From Alphaproteobacteria bacterium UBA1002 (GTDB taxonomy: Bacteria; Pseudomonadota; Alphaproteobacteria; Rickettsiales; UBA998), in the NCBI GenBank assembly GCA_002291845.1, contig DBAU01000018.1, positions 1 to 22,561 of the forward strand: 22,561 nucleotides of DNA. The letters run 5' to 3'. How positions within the stretch are numbered: the first letter of the stretch is position 1; every line of letters starts with the position of its first letter. The notes under the pieces were generated by a model. That model was not told where the DNA came from and ran no database searches. It was given only the letters and a program-made list of their open reading frames with translations. A program made the translations under genes and the position numbers. Below are positions 14,740 through 22,561 of the stretch, piece after piece.

Positions 14740-15150
14740 ATGACCTTCACGCGCGGTGAACAGATTACCCTTAGCATCAGTAATGGCCAGACACCGGAAG
14801 TGTTTCTTCCGCTGGGCGGGCTGCAGGAATCAGAAACGGAATGGAATCACCGGCCCATAGCGCTCTCTGCGCTTTCAACGGGGGGATGGCAAGCGGCCGC
14901 AGAAGGTAGCGGAAGCCGATCCGTCCGCATACAAGGGCGCGGTCTCTTTGATGCCGGCGCGGGAGAGGCACGTCTGCTGAGTGTACTTTCAGCGGGGCAG
15001 TTTGCCCGTATACGCATCATCTTTGGTGCGCAACAGATGGAAGCGTTGTTTCATGTCACGCAGTATATCCGTCGGGCACGGCGGCGGCAGCTTGTGGAGG
15101 CCCGGCTTACGTTAGAAAGCAGCGGCCCGGTTCTATGGAGTCCCGTTTGA
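14740..15150 (+). CDS. Major tail (tail-tube) protein, TP901-1 family
   Basis: A 136-aa tail-tube subunit, counterpart of RcGTA g9. It has the PF06199-like features: an N-terminal strand GEQITLSISNGQTPEVFLPL, TGGWQAAAEGSGSRSVRIQG (47-66) and GLFDAGAGEARLLSVLSAG, and an end LTLESSGPVLW. CGGAG upstream of the ATG is the likely ribosome binding site. It is the last recognisable phage gene. Its final 18 bp overlap, tail-to-tail, the end of an unrelated minus-strand gene. RcGTA would continue with the g10 chaperone and the g11 tape measure; neither is present here. Confidence 0.92.
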   Translation: MTFTRGEQITLSISNGQTPEVFLPLGGLQESETEWNHRPIALSALSTGGWQAAAEGSGSRSVRIQGRGLFDAGAGEARLLSVLSAGQFARIRIIFGAQQMEALFHVTQYIRRARRRQLVEARLTLESSGPVLWSPV

Positions 15151-15729
15151 TGGAGCGTTCTGGAACGAAGTGATAAACCTATCAAAGCGCTGCTGAACCG
15201 GCTGCACGGTTTCTGCGTCGCATCTGATGCGGCTATACATCACCTCAAACGATCCCCGCGCCGCATTCATTATTTGTGGAGCGACATCACTGGCCTGATA
15301 CGTGCTCAAGGAGCGCAGCAGCGCGTGATAAAGTCGTGCATTGTCAGATTCCCGAGCAACACCGCATTTATGTAAATAATAATAAGACACATAGGCGTCT
15401 TCGAAATACGTTTTGATTTTATCAATTTCGATTTCACGCTGCACTTCGGATACTGCTGCAGGGGCTGAAGGCGTGTTAGGTAATGCATGGATGGTTGGAG
15501 TAGGGGGCACTAGGGGTGCTTCTGCAGGCCTTATGGTGCGTTGTATGTCATGCAAAATGAGGCTGAGCGTCAGTAGACCCCAGAGGTAACAGATCATCCA
15601 TCCGCGGCTTCTCACCAACGTGTGCAGATGATGTAGCACTTCAGGCGATGGGGTGTCGAGTTGGGGAAGCCAGAGTCGGTTTTGACGCCGGAAATAGTAG
15701 AGCAACCCACCAAGCACAGCCACCATCAT
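15133..15729 (-). CDS. Small membrane protein of the unknown minus-strand cluster
   Basis: At least 198 aa. Two hydrophobic segments lie near the N-terminus (about 1-13 and 44-60), flanking a basic loop, followed by a Pro-rich linker and a charged helical domain of about 115 residues with two cysteines. The annotated ATG falls inside the first hydrophobic segment: the frame stays open upstream and would add residues reading SSFAQSTLRWGDFLAWA, with a GGGAGAA site just before a CTG at 15781-15783. A non-ATG start there is likely, and would place the start 3 bp past the stop of the upstream lectin-like gene. Function unknown; probably an inner-membrane partner of the neighbours. Confidence 0.7.
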   Translation of the reverse strand: MMVAVLGGLLYYFRRQNRLWLPQLDTPSPEVLHHLHTLVRSRGWMICYLWGLLTLSLILHDIQRTIRPAEAPLVPPTPTIHALPNTPSAPAAVSEVQREIEIDKIKTYFEDAYVSYYYLHKCGVARESDNARLYHALLRSLSTYQASDVAPQIMNAARGSFEVMYSRIRCDAETVQPVQQRFDRFITSFQNAPSNGTP

Positions 15730-15785
15730 GGCCCACGCAAGAAAATCTCCCCAGCGTAATGTGCTTTGCGCAAATGATGACAGCG

Positions 15786-16310
15786 CTATTCTCCCGTGCT
15801 TTCTTCCGCCGGCGTCGCCGCTGCTGGATTTTCAGCAGCAGATTCTTCGGGGGGGCGGCAGTCCAGAATCACTTCCTCCTGATTATCAAAGAAGGATTCA
15901 CGACGGACTTTTTCCATGTCATTGCAGCGATACTCAATCCGCAACTCTTTGGTGCAGCTGGGAACAGGGTCCTTGCCAAGCGTTTCACTGGTTATGGTAA
16001 AGTTACAGGTCGCGTACCCGTTGCAAAGGCTAGAGAGTGCGCGCAGCACATTGTCCCGACGCAGCGGCAGAGGGGGCGTATCGTCCTCATCCTCGGCTTC
16101 TTGCTGAGGATAACGATTGGCGTAACTAACGCAGTTCATACCCCAGCTTGCGGAATCAATCTGGATAAACTCATCGTAAACTTTTTCCGGCGCGATCGCT
16201 TCCGGTGCAGGAGGGGGATCGCCGAGTTGAATTTTCCCGGTGGCGAGTAAAGCGCCCATCCCGATAAATACGAACAGCGTCACGACGATGATGTGTAACT
16301 TCAGATCCAT
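15786..16310 (-). CDS. Membrane-anchored protein with a SUEL/galactose-lectin-like domain
   Basis: A 174-aa protein with an N-terminal membrane anchor (IIVVTLFVFIGMGALLA, 7-23), a Pro-rich linker and a domain with six cysteines (60, 96, 102, 119, 129, 151). The order IDSASWG (51-57), LCNGYATCNFTI (95-106) and KDPVPSCTKELRIEYRC (113-129) follows the pattern of rhamnose/galactose-binding (SUEL, PF02140) lectin domains: A-x-W/Y-G, C-x-G-x-x-x-C, D-P-x-x-x-C-x-K-x-L-x-V-x-Y-x-C. I judge this by eye. The C-terminal end is acidic and low complexity. The domain would face the periplasm. It lies 68 bp after the 780-aa gene and just before the small membrane protein. Confidence 0.8.
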   Translation of the reverse strand: MDLKLHIIVVTLFVFIGMGALLATGKIQLGDPPPAPEAIAPEKVYDEFIQIDSASWGMNCVSYANRYPQQEAEDEDDTPPLPLRRDNVLRALSSLCNGYATCNFTITSETLGKDPVPSCTKELRIEYRCNDMEKVRRESFFDNQEEVILDCRPPEESAAENPAAATPAEESTGE

Positions 16311-16378
16311 GGGCCTAACATGCGTGCAGCAACGGGCAATTGCAAGCGATCTAATACTAAAAAGCGATGCGCTTTTGG

Positions 16379-18721
16379 TTATCCAATCACATGCGTACCC
16401 CTTTCGCTACGTTCTGCCTCTGCCGTTGACACGCTCGGTGTGGCAGCGGGAGAGGAGACCCCCCCCTGTGAGGGCTGCACCCCTGTCAGCTCTGCCGCAA
16501 CCTGACGCGCCTGATCAAGTAGATTTGGCGCCTCAGTGATGGCAGGTGACCGCTCCGGCGCTGCAGGTCTTTGTGGAGGCTGCATAGTATTTGGAAGCGT
16601 CTGGCTTTCAATGTGACGGGATTGTTCAATCGCACGGGCCACATTTTCTGGCGACACAAAAAACACACTTACCAGACGGGTATTGTCTGGGCCGCTACCA
16701 GAGGCAACCCGTATCGCCTCCTGTAAAACGTCACGGCCGCTTACCAGCACCCCACTGCCATTGCGACGGCTGTAGAGAGCATTGAGAAGGCTGTCAGGGG
16801 CATTTTCTCTCAGGAAGCGCGCTTCAGCGAGTGTTAGCCGTGTCACGCTTTGCTGCACAGAAGGAGGAACCAGCAAGCTGGACTGATCGATCACCTGCCC
16901 ATTTTCTGGATCCGTGCGCAATGTGGCGCGCGCAATACCGGTAATGGGTGCCAGGTTAGACATCCGCTGCTGAGTGACATCCGCCGATGCTTGTTCATAA
17001 AGCCGGCGCTCGTCAGGGGTTAAGGCGCGCAGTAATGCGGGATTTGCCTGAATCTCAGCAACGGTAAAGTTACTTCGCACGCTTTGAATGGCATCACTGG
17101 CCAAGCCTCTGACCGTGACAATATCAGCAGGTTGCGGCTGCGCGGCCGCGAGTAACTCCTGACGTCGACGATTTAACAACTCGTGAGAAGGAAAGGGGAT
17201 GCCGCTGCCAATCTCCGCCGGTTGGCGTCCTCCAATCGAGGGCATGGGATGATTGGCAGGCAGGTTGGCAAAATGATCCAGTGCGGCATTCAAGCGCTGC
17301 TGGGCCGCGCGTTCACTCAGCCCATGCTGCTCACGGAGACGGGCGATGAGATCGGCACGGACCTCTGGTGAGATTTGGCGATCAGTCAGTGCAAACTGGC
17401 GTAGCTCCGCTAAGGTCATCTCGCCAACGCCGGACGGCGTATGACGACGTAAGCCCGCTAACAAGGGGCTGTTAGCTCCTTCACCTGTAATCCACTGATT
17501 TAATGATTCACGGGAGAGCAATGGAGACTGCGTGCGCTGCCATTCTGCGTACAGACGATTAAATTCTGGATTATACTGAGGGGCTACCCCACTTCTCAGC
17601 CCTCGCAACTGGGCTTCCACATACGCTTCACGTGTCATGGTGTTGGACGCACCTGACTGTTCGTATGCACTTAGCAGACTGTTTCGTACGCTCGTGAATA
17701 GTGGATTTGGGCGCTCCACACTACCCTGAGAAATCAGAAAGTGGGCTTCGTCACGAGACACAGTAGATCGGCGATTTACAATGACGTCCGACGCCAAACG
17801 ATTCCCGTTAGCATCCGTTTGGGCGATCAGGGCCGAGGGAGCCCTGCGGGAGGCATCGCGTAGGCTTGGCGCTAAGGCGAGCATGGTGCTGAATTCGCGG
17901 GAGGCGGCGGCATCGCGTCCCATGGGAATCGGCACTTCAACGCGTGTGTTTGAAGGAATTTGCGGGGATGGGCGTACACCGCCTAGGCTGGCAACACCAG
18001 CGAATACGCCTGGCAAGCTGGAGCCTCGGATATCCACGCCAGCGACGCGTGCGCCCGTCGTAAATACTTGTTGCGCCGTTTCCATGGCACGCTCGCGGGT
18101 CATACCCATTCCATTTAATTGGTGGGCAGAGCGGATGGCAATTTCCTGCAAAGAATCACGCGCCATGGAATTCATGCCTTCCGAAAGGAAGGCGGGCTGC
18201 CCAAAGCCGGTGAGACGATGGACGGCAAAGCGCAAAGAATATTGGACGAGATCAAAACCTTCCCAAATGGACTGCAACCAGTTGGATGGGCTGGAGAGTC
18301 CACCACGTTGAGAAAAACGCTGCCGAAATTGCGCAAATAATGAACTGGGGCTTAGGGCCTCCATGGTATTTTCAACAATCACCGTGGCCACATTCTCGGG
18401 CGCACTGGTCATGCGCGTGGCAGTCCTCTCCAGAAAATTCCCTCGATTGGCCACCGTGTCTCGCACGGACGTATACAGTGAGCCAAATACCGGATGCCGA
18501 CGTAAGGATTCCTGATGCTCAGGGGTGAATTGGCGGCCAGCAATCTGAGTATTATCCAGAACGCCATTCTCACTGAACATGATGTCATAGAGGCGCTGTT
18601 GCTGAGCATTTGGCAAACCACGAATCTGAGCCAGCAATGCAGGATTCTGCCTAAGCGCTCCCTCAAGCCTGTCCCGCTGCTGGGGATTATCAAAAGGGGA
18701 GGTGATTTGAGTATTTGCCAT
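16379..18721 (-). CDS. Large helical protein, unknown, 780 aa
   Basis: I recognise no family. There is no signal peptide. The protein is Arg/Ala/Gln/Leu-rich and predicted helical, with many AxxxLRxxxxRLxxxx patterns. It shares the segment NPQ....L.GAL..NP.LLAQ (residues 12-32) with the 836-aa neighbour (184-204; 13 of 21 identical, no gap). A weaker internal echo, NPALLRALTPDERRLYE, lies at 560-576, and SRDEAHFLIS (322-331) resembles TLAEARFLRE (630-639). The last 70 residues are Ser/Pro/Ala-rich and probably disordered. No strong ribosome binding site is visible before the ATG (CGAGAC). It lies between the 836-aa and lectin-like genes with 66- and 68-bp gaps, suggesting one operon. Confidence 0.85.
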   Translation of the reverse strand: MANTQITSPFDNPQQRDRLEGALRQNPALLAQIRGLPNAQQQRLYDIMFSENGVLDNTQIAGRQFTPEHQESLRRHPVFGSLYTSVRDTVANRGNFLERTATRMTSAPENVATVIVENTMEALSPSSLFAQFRQRFSQRGGLSSPSNWLQSIWEGFDLVQYSLRFAVHRLTGFGQPAFLSEGMNSMARDSLQEIAIRSAHQLNGMGMTRERAMETAQQVFTTGARVAGVDIRGSSLPGVFAGVASLGGVRPSPQIPSNTRVEVPIPMGRDAAASREFSTMLALAPSLRDASRRAPSALIAQTDANGNRLASDVIVNRRSTVSRDEAHFLISQGSVERPNPLFTSVRNSLLSAYEQSGASNTMTREAYVEAQLRGLRSGVAPQYNPEFNRLYAEWQRTQSPLLSRESLNQWITGEGANSPLLAGLRRHTPSGVGEMTLAELRQFALTDRQISPEVRADLIARLREQHGLSERAAQQRLNAALDHFANLPANHPMPSIGGRQPAEIGSGIPFPSHELLNRRRQELLAAAQPQPADIVTVRGLASDAIQSVRSNFTVAEIQANPALLRALTPDERRLYEQASADVTQQRMSNLAPITGIARATLRTDPENGQVIDQSSLLVPPSVQQSVTRLTLAEARFLRENAPDSLLNALYSRRNGSGVLVSGRDVLQEAIRVASGSGPDNTRLVSVFFVSPENVARAIEQSRHIESQTLPNTMQPPQRPAAPERSPAITEAPNLLDQARQVAAELTGVQPSQGGVSSPAATPSVSTAEAERSERGTHVIG

Positions 18722-18787
18722 TTTGTTGTCTCGTCTGCTGTCCGAAGTCTATCTGTCGTTCCTGACTTATGTGTTTCGTCTACAAAA

Positions 18788-21298
18788 TCACGATACGGGC
18801 CTGTTGCTCGTGGGTTTTCCCAATAAATCGGGCGGTGTTGCGGATGGCGTTGGCGGCGCTACTACACCTACATCATTCGGGACATGCATGCCGCCGCTAA
18901 TTGTGGAAGGCCCTGACGATCTCTGTGCCACGTGGGGTGCCTGCGTATCGGGAAGGCAAACGCCTGGTGGAGGCGTTGCGCTCCCCCCACGAAGGATGGA
19001 TGAAAAAAACCCATTAACTCCCCGCTGCGGTTGCGTGCTGCACAAGCGCTCGCGAAGGGTTGCAATCGTGTCTCGCGCGGACTGGGGAAGATGATCCGTT
19101 TCCATCTGGGCCACCAGACGCTGCATGTCGGCGTTTTGTATCAGCGGAAGTAAGCTGAAAATATTGGTTCCTTCCTGAGCAGCTCCGCCTGCGTTGTTGG
19201 AAAGCCATGACTCTGTCAGGGCTACCATTGTCGCCCGTTGTTCGGGGGTTACGCTTGCCAGAGCGCGCTGTAGCAGCGGAATGTTATGGTTGCTGAGAAC
19301 TTGCAGGGCGCGGGCATTCTCGCCCAACACACCCTCCAGGTTCAGCTGGCCAATGGTCTGCAGCAGTGTTGCAGACTCCGGCAACGCAGCCACTGCAATA
19401 GCAGAGCTTACCAGTGCCGCCTGACGTTGTGCCGGGCTACGGGTGTCGCCTTCTGCTGGCACCACCGCATCAAGCATATTCTGTACCAGCGTTTGTCCCT
19501 GCGGGGTGTTCATCACCGGATCACGCATTATAGTACTGAGGCGCTCCAGATTCGTCCCTGCCGGTTGTCCTTCTGCATTCCGCGCTGGCGCTAACAAGAT
19601 CGCCCGCGCTCTGGCATAGCCATCACGGGCCTGTGCAGAGATGGTCGCTGGCAAGGCCTCCGCCGGCAGGCTTTGCATGATGCGCCCCATCGTTGTCACC
19701 ATGTTTGGATCACGCAGCAGAACCAGAAGTTCGTTTGCGTTTAAAGTCCCTGAGGCAATGCTTTGAGATACCTGCATGATGCGTCCCAATGTGGCATCAT
19801 CTGCATTGGCCAGATGCGGCGCAATCTGACGAAACAGCGCCATATTCTCTTCCGTAAGAAAGGACATGGCGCGGCTTGCAGATTCAGGCAGACCGCTAAG
19901 TGAAAGCTGCTTGAGCACATTTAGCGCCCTCTCGCCCCCCGGCTCTGAAATGAGCCTCGCGCTGGCACGGACAAGATCCGCGCTGTGGCGCTGGCGTTCC
20001 GCATCGCTGATGCCGGTTTGTTGCATAGCAATCAGTGCCTGCATAGCCTCTTGTGCGGCAGCGGGCAGTGTACCATCTGGCCGGCGCAGGGCGCCCAGAG
20101 CCTCACTCATCACGGCAAGGTTCGTGCGACCATTTTGTGTCGGTGTCAGTGCGAAGCTGCGCAGTCTGTTGAAGCTCTCGCGCGCCTCTGGCTCCAGTGC
20201 AGAGGGGTCAAATTCACGCAAGAGGCGTTCGGTTTGCGGCGCATAGGTCGAGAGCAGGTGGCTAAGGGCCTGCATATCAGGAGCACCTTGCCGTAAGGAT
20301 CCCATCAGTGGCAGTACCATCTGCATCAGGCCTGCCGCCTGTGGGTCGCGTGCCATCGAGGTAATCAGCGAGATATTTTGCGGTGTCATCAGGCGGAGTG
20401 CCGCACGGGCAGGGGCCATCTCTTCAGTATCGGGCAGTGAAATGCGCGAGAGATCCCGCAGCAGCCGTTCACCCTCTGGATGTGCCGCCAGACGCAGACC
20501 CATCTCCGTCAGGATTTGGGGGGTCATGGCCGATTGCAGGCCATTTTCTGCCAGCAGCTGTTCCGGGGTTATTCCGGCACGGCGCAGGACATCCGCAAAG
20601 ATAAGGAATGATTCCGGTGAAGCCGTGAGTGCATCAATGAAAGGGGTTGCGCCGGGTCCGGCCATCGCGCGCATCAAGGGACGTGTTTGCGCCAGTAATT
20701 GCGGATTGCTCTGCAACGCCCCGCGAAGTGCCTCCGCGTGCTGAGGATTCAGTAATAACTGTAAGGCTTGGTCACGGACACGTCCGGAAATCACGGCAGC
20801 GGCGGAGCCTGGTGCAGGTGCAGTGCCTCCGGCGCCCAGCTGTGTGGCTGCATTGAGAATACGCGGAGCCAAACGTGGATTGCCCATAACACGCGCAAGG
20901 CTTTGTGGCGTAATCTGTTCGGCCAGAGTCGAAATGTTGGGGGTGCGACTGATAGCGCGGACGGCGTCCGGACCCATAGTGGTAAGAAACTCATCAAAAA
21001 TTTCTCTATTTTCTGCCACTGCCGTAATGATTTCGGCAGGGACCTCTTGCTGCTGCATGCCCCGTTGCAGCAGCGTCATATTGCCATTACGCAGAAACGT
21101 CTCACGTTGTGTGCCGTCCGGGTCCTGCCCCGGGGCCAGAAAGCCCATCATGCCGCTCAGGCCAGGGAACGTTCGTGATAGCCAGTTGCCTAGGTTGATG
21201 AAGAGGTTTCCAAAGAAGCCGCGCCCTTCCTCAGTGGCGGCACCCCAGATAGCCGCCCCACCAAACGCCAGCATCAAGATTCGAAAAAAGAAACCCAT
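18788..21298 (-). CDS. Large membrane-anchored helical-repeat protein, 836 aa
   Basis: Not recognised as a known family. A hydrophobic N-terminus (residues 3-20, FFFRILMLAFGGAAIWGA) is a probable membrane anchor or uncleaved signal, followed by amphipathic helices. The rest is alpha-helical and holds about three tandem degenerate repeats of roughly 185 residues. Equivalent [AV]R[DE] anchors sit at R175, R373, R558 and R742, and the equivalent motif of Leu-rich helix, Arg-Ala, then LT/SxxNxxL lies at 285-316, 462-493 and 649-682. The last 80 residues are Pro/Ser/Gly-rich. AAGGA 9 bp before the ATG is a good ribosome binding site. Its repeat region and the 780-aa neighbour share one motif. A scaffold or surface assembly role is inference. 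Confidence 0.88.
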   Translation of the reverse strand: MGFFFRILMLAFGGAAIWGAATEEGRGFFGNLFINLGNWLSRTFPGLSGMMGFLAPGQDPDGTQRETFLRNGNMTLLQRGMQQQEVPAEIITAVAENREIFDEFLTTMGPDAVRAISRTPNISTLAEQITPQSLARVMGNPRLAPRILNAATQLGAGGTAPAPGSAAAVISGRVRDQALQLLLNPQHAEALRGALQSNPQLLAQTRPLMRAMAGPGATPFIDALTASPESFLIFADVLRRAGITPEQLLAENGLQSAMTPQILTEMGLRLAAHPEGERLLRDLSRISLPDTEEMAPARAALRLMTPQNISLITSMARDPQAAGLMQMVLPLMGSLRQGAPDMQALSHLLSTYAPQTERLLREFDPSALEPEARESFNRLRSFALTPTQNGRTNLAVMSEALGALRRPDGTLPAAAQEAMQALIAMQQTGISDAERQRHSADLVRASARLISEPGGERALNVLKQLSLSGLPESASRAMSFLTEENMALFRQIAPHLANADDATLGRIMQVSQSIASGTLNANELLVLLRDPNMVTTMGRIMQSLPAEALPATISAQARDGYARARAILLAPARNAEGQPAGTNLERLSTIMRDPVMNTPQGQTLVQNMLDAVVPAEGDTRSPAQRQAALVSSAIAVAALPESATLLQTIGQLNLEGVLGENARALQVLSNHNIPLLQRALASVTPEQRATMVALTESWLSNNAGGAAQEGTNIFSLLPLIQNADMQRLVAQMETDHLPQSARDTIATLRERLCSTQPQRGVNGFFSSILRGGSATPPPGVCLPDTQAPHVAQRSSGPSTISGGMHVPNDVGVVAPPTPSATPPDLLGKPTSNRPVS

Positions 21299-21400
21299 GT
21301 GCTTACATTCCTTCCCATTTTCAGTGTACCGCCGGAATATGACAGTCGCACGAAGGAATTATGACACCTGTATGACAAACGGGTAAACAAGACGCAAAAA

Positions 21401-22159
21401 TTAAGTATTTACGGCTGATTCGCCTTGTGAAGGCCCTGCCAGCAGGCGCAGGGGGGCAAAATGAACCTGCGTATGGTTAAGCGCCTCTTCACCTTTGAGA
21501 AACTGGTGTTGACGGGCTTCGAGATACTCATAATAGCCCCCCCCTCCCAAAATAGGATGGTAGCTTTCCTCTTGCTTCAGTGTACGCCGCAGCGCGACGC
21601 CACTTACTGTTTCTGCATACGCCTGCGCATACGCCATGGCGAGGCCTGCATCACGCATGATTTCCTCATAATACGCATAGGTGGCACAGAAGGTTGCATC
21701 ATAAAGTGCTTCCGCGACGCGAAGGGCCGCGGTGGCATTTGGGCTCATCACGCATCGCCATGGTGCACGGTTGATTGCCAGCACCAGCGCATCTTCAAGA
21801 TGCTGAAGCGGCACTCCTCCGGGGGGAAGGCGACGCGCCAGTGCCTGCATGAAGTGTGTCAGCCGCTCCTGCTGCAGTAATTCTTTTGTCAGCCGATCAG
21901 CCAGTATGCGATCTTTGGTGATGAAAGGGTGCCAGCTATCAGACATTACAGCCGCAAGGCGTCCAAGCACGGAACGGCGCGAGATCCAGTGCCACAGAAA
22001 TGTAATGCCCTGCGTTTTCTGTGTTACTTCGCCTTCTATGGGATAGCCAAAGACATTGTAAAAATGATCGCGGGTAAAGAGCCGGCGCGGCGCCGCCTCA
22101 CGCGAGAGAGAATCTCGCATGCGGTGCAGTGAAAATGTATCGACCGTGGCGCGCAGCAT
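21401..22159 (-). CDS. Hypothetical protein, 252 aa
   Basis: An unrecognised soluble protein, mainly helical. Features seen are an N-terminal charged region, an aromatic-rich WHWISRRSVLGRLAAVMSDS stretch, a central helix with LQQERLTHFMQALARRLPPG, a cysteine pair around the middle, and a Tyr-rich YAYYEEIMRDAGLAMAYAQA segment, then GGGGYYEYLEARQH and an end that is polar. No signal peptide is evident, and no clear Shine-Dalgarno precedes the ATG. It lies 102 bp upstream of the 836-aa gene and 79 bp downstream of the partial gene at the window edge, all on one strand. Confidence 0.7.
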   Translation of the reverse strand: MLRATVDTFSLHRMRDSLSREAAPRRLFTRDHFYNVFGYPIEGEVTQKTQGITFLWHWISRRSVLGRLAAVMSDSWHPFITKDRILADRLTKELLQQERLTHFMQALARRLPPGGVPLQHLEDALVLAINRAPWRCVMSPNATAALRVAEALYDATFCATYAYYEEIMRDAGLAMAYAQAYAETVSGVALRRTLKQEESYHPILGGGGYYEYLEARQHQFLKGEEALNHTQVHFAPLRLLAGPSQGESAVNT

Positions 22160-22238
22160 ACAACAACATCGGGGCTGTTGCTTTCATATAAGCCAGATCA
22201 GTCTGCATTTGTCATGCGTTACTGGGGACAAAGGCGGC

Positions 22239-22561
22239 TTAGCCGCTGATGGAACGGCCCTGGGTGGCAGTTAGGTTCGGTAGTGAGCCCGAAACGCGGG
22301 GGTGATCTGCATCATCCAGCGAAGCGGTGAGGGCCCGCTCGGCAAGCGACGCTAAGGTAGCGCCATTACTGCCGGGGAGGCTGGTCTGCTGCTGACGGCG
22401 TGCCGGCGATACGGTGATTGGAAGGGTTGTATCTACGCCGCCGCGTCCGCTTTGAGGATTGATAAGCTCTGCCTGACGGCGGAAATAACCGTAAAGGCCG
22501 GTTGCCGGACCCTCTATAGGGCGTAGCACGGTGCGGCCATTTTCTTCGACCAGATGCATCC
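22239..22561 (-). CDS. Partial protein, C-terminal end, Ser/Pro/Gln-rich tail
   Basis: The last 106 codons or so of a frame that is open to the right edge of the window. An ATG at 22557-22559 could be the real start, but the gene more probably continues. The sequence begins MHLVEENGRTVLRPIEGPAT and then becomes rich in Gln, Ser, Gly and Arg (SPARRQQQTSLPGSNGATLA), ending GRSISG. The low-complexity tail resembles the disordered ends of the 836- and 780-aa proteins, so it may be another member of the cluster. No domain can be named from this fragment. A short palindrome GCGGC-TTA-GCCGC spans its stop codon. Confidence 0.55.
   Translation of the reverse strand, partial: MHLVEENGRTVLRPIEGPATGLYGYFRRQAELINPQSGRGGVDTTLPITVSPARRQQQTSLPGSNGATLASLAERALTASLDDADHPRVSGSLPNLTATQGRSISG

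Noticed and set aside
1..22561. Complete prophage with integrase, attachment sites, tRNA target or CRISPR array
   Set aside because: No integrase, tRNA, lysis genes, direct-repeat attachment pair or spaced repeats could be found by reading either strand.

Overview
The window looks chromosomal and alphaproteobacterial. Head, neck and tail-tube genes follow the order of the Rhodobacter capsulatus gene transfer agent (RcGTA genes g2 to g9), and an argD-argF pair, dapE and a Flp/Fap pilin lie beside them. The order Rhodospirillales or a Micavibrio-like lineage would fit, but the sequence alone does not settle this. I see no integrase, lysis gene, tRNA, CRISPR or insertion sequence.

Layout. (1) Positions 1-3867, all on the minus strand: in transcription order a 147-aa unknown, a 90-aa unknown, dapE, a 116-aa unknown, argD and the start of argF. 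This is an amino-acid biosynthesis block covering arginine and the succinylase branch of the diaminopimelate/lysine pathway. (2) 4104-4423: a single Flp pilin gene with its own candidate promoter and a strong intrinsic terminator. (3) 4524-15150: a GTA/prophage-like structural cassette. The large terminase is on the minus strand. On the plus strand follow a small HTH-like protein, a 32-aa membrane peptide, a 120-aa unknown, portal, prohead protease, major capsid, head-tail connector, head-tail adaptor, a DUF3168 tail-completion protein and the tail tube. The cassette is broken twice by genes not recognisable as phage: an unknown plus an ABC-2 permease (9295-10793), and an unknown plus a small regulator-sized gene (12307-13343). 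The second is a paralogue of the 90-aa gene next to dapE. No tape measure, baseplate or host-recognition genes (RcGTA g10 to g15) follow.

(4) 15133-22561: a minus-strand run of six genes of unknown function that meets the tail-tube gene tail-to-tail with an 18-bp overlap. It encodes a partial protein with a Ser/Pro-rich tail, a 252-aa protein, an 836-aa protein with an N-terminal membrane segment and about three tandem repeats of roughly 185 residues, a 780-aa protein sharing a motif with it, a membrane-anchored protein whose cysteine pattern resembles SUEL/galactose-binding lectins, and a small membrane protein that may use a non-ATG start. This is the most likely place for an undescribed system, possibly an envelope or surface assembly, though that role is inference.

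The head and neck genes could together build an HK97-fold capsid that packages DNA. A complete particle would need tail genes encoded elsewhere, as in alphaproteobacteria whose GTA genes are scattered. The arrangement could equally be a decaying prophage remnant, but every structural frame here is intact.
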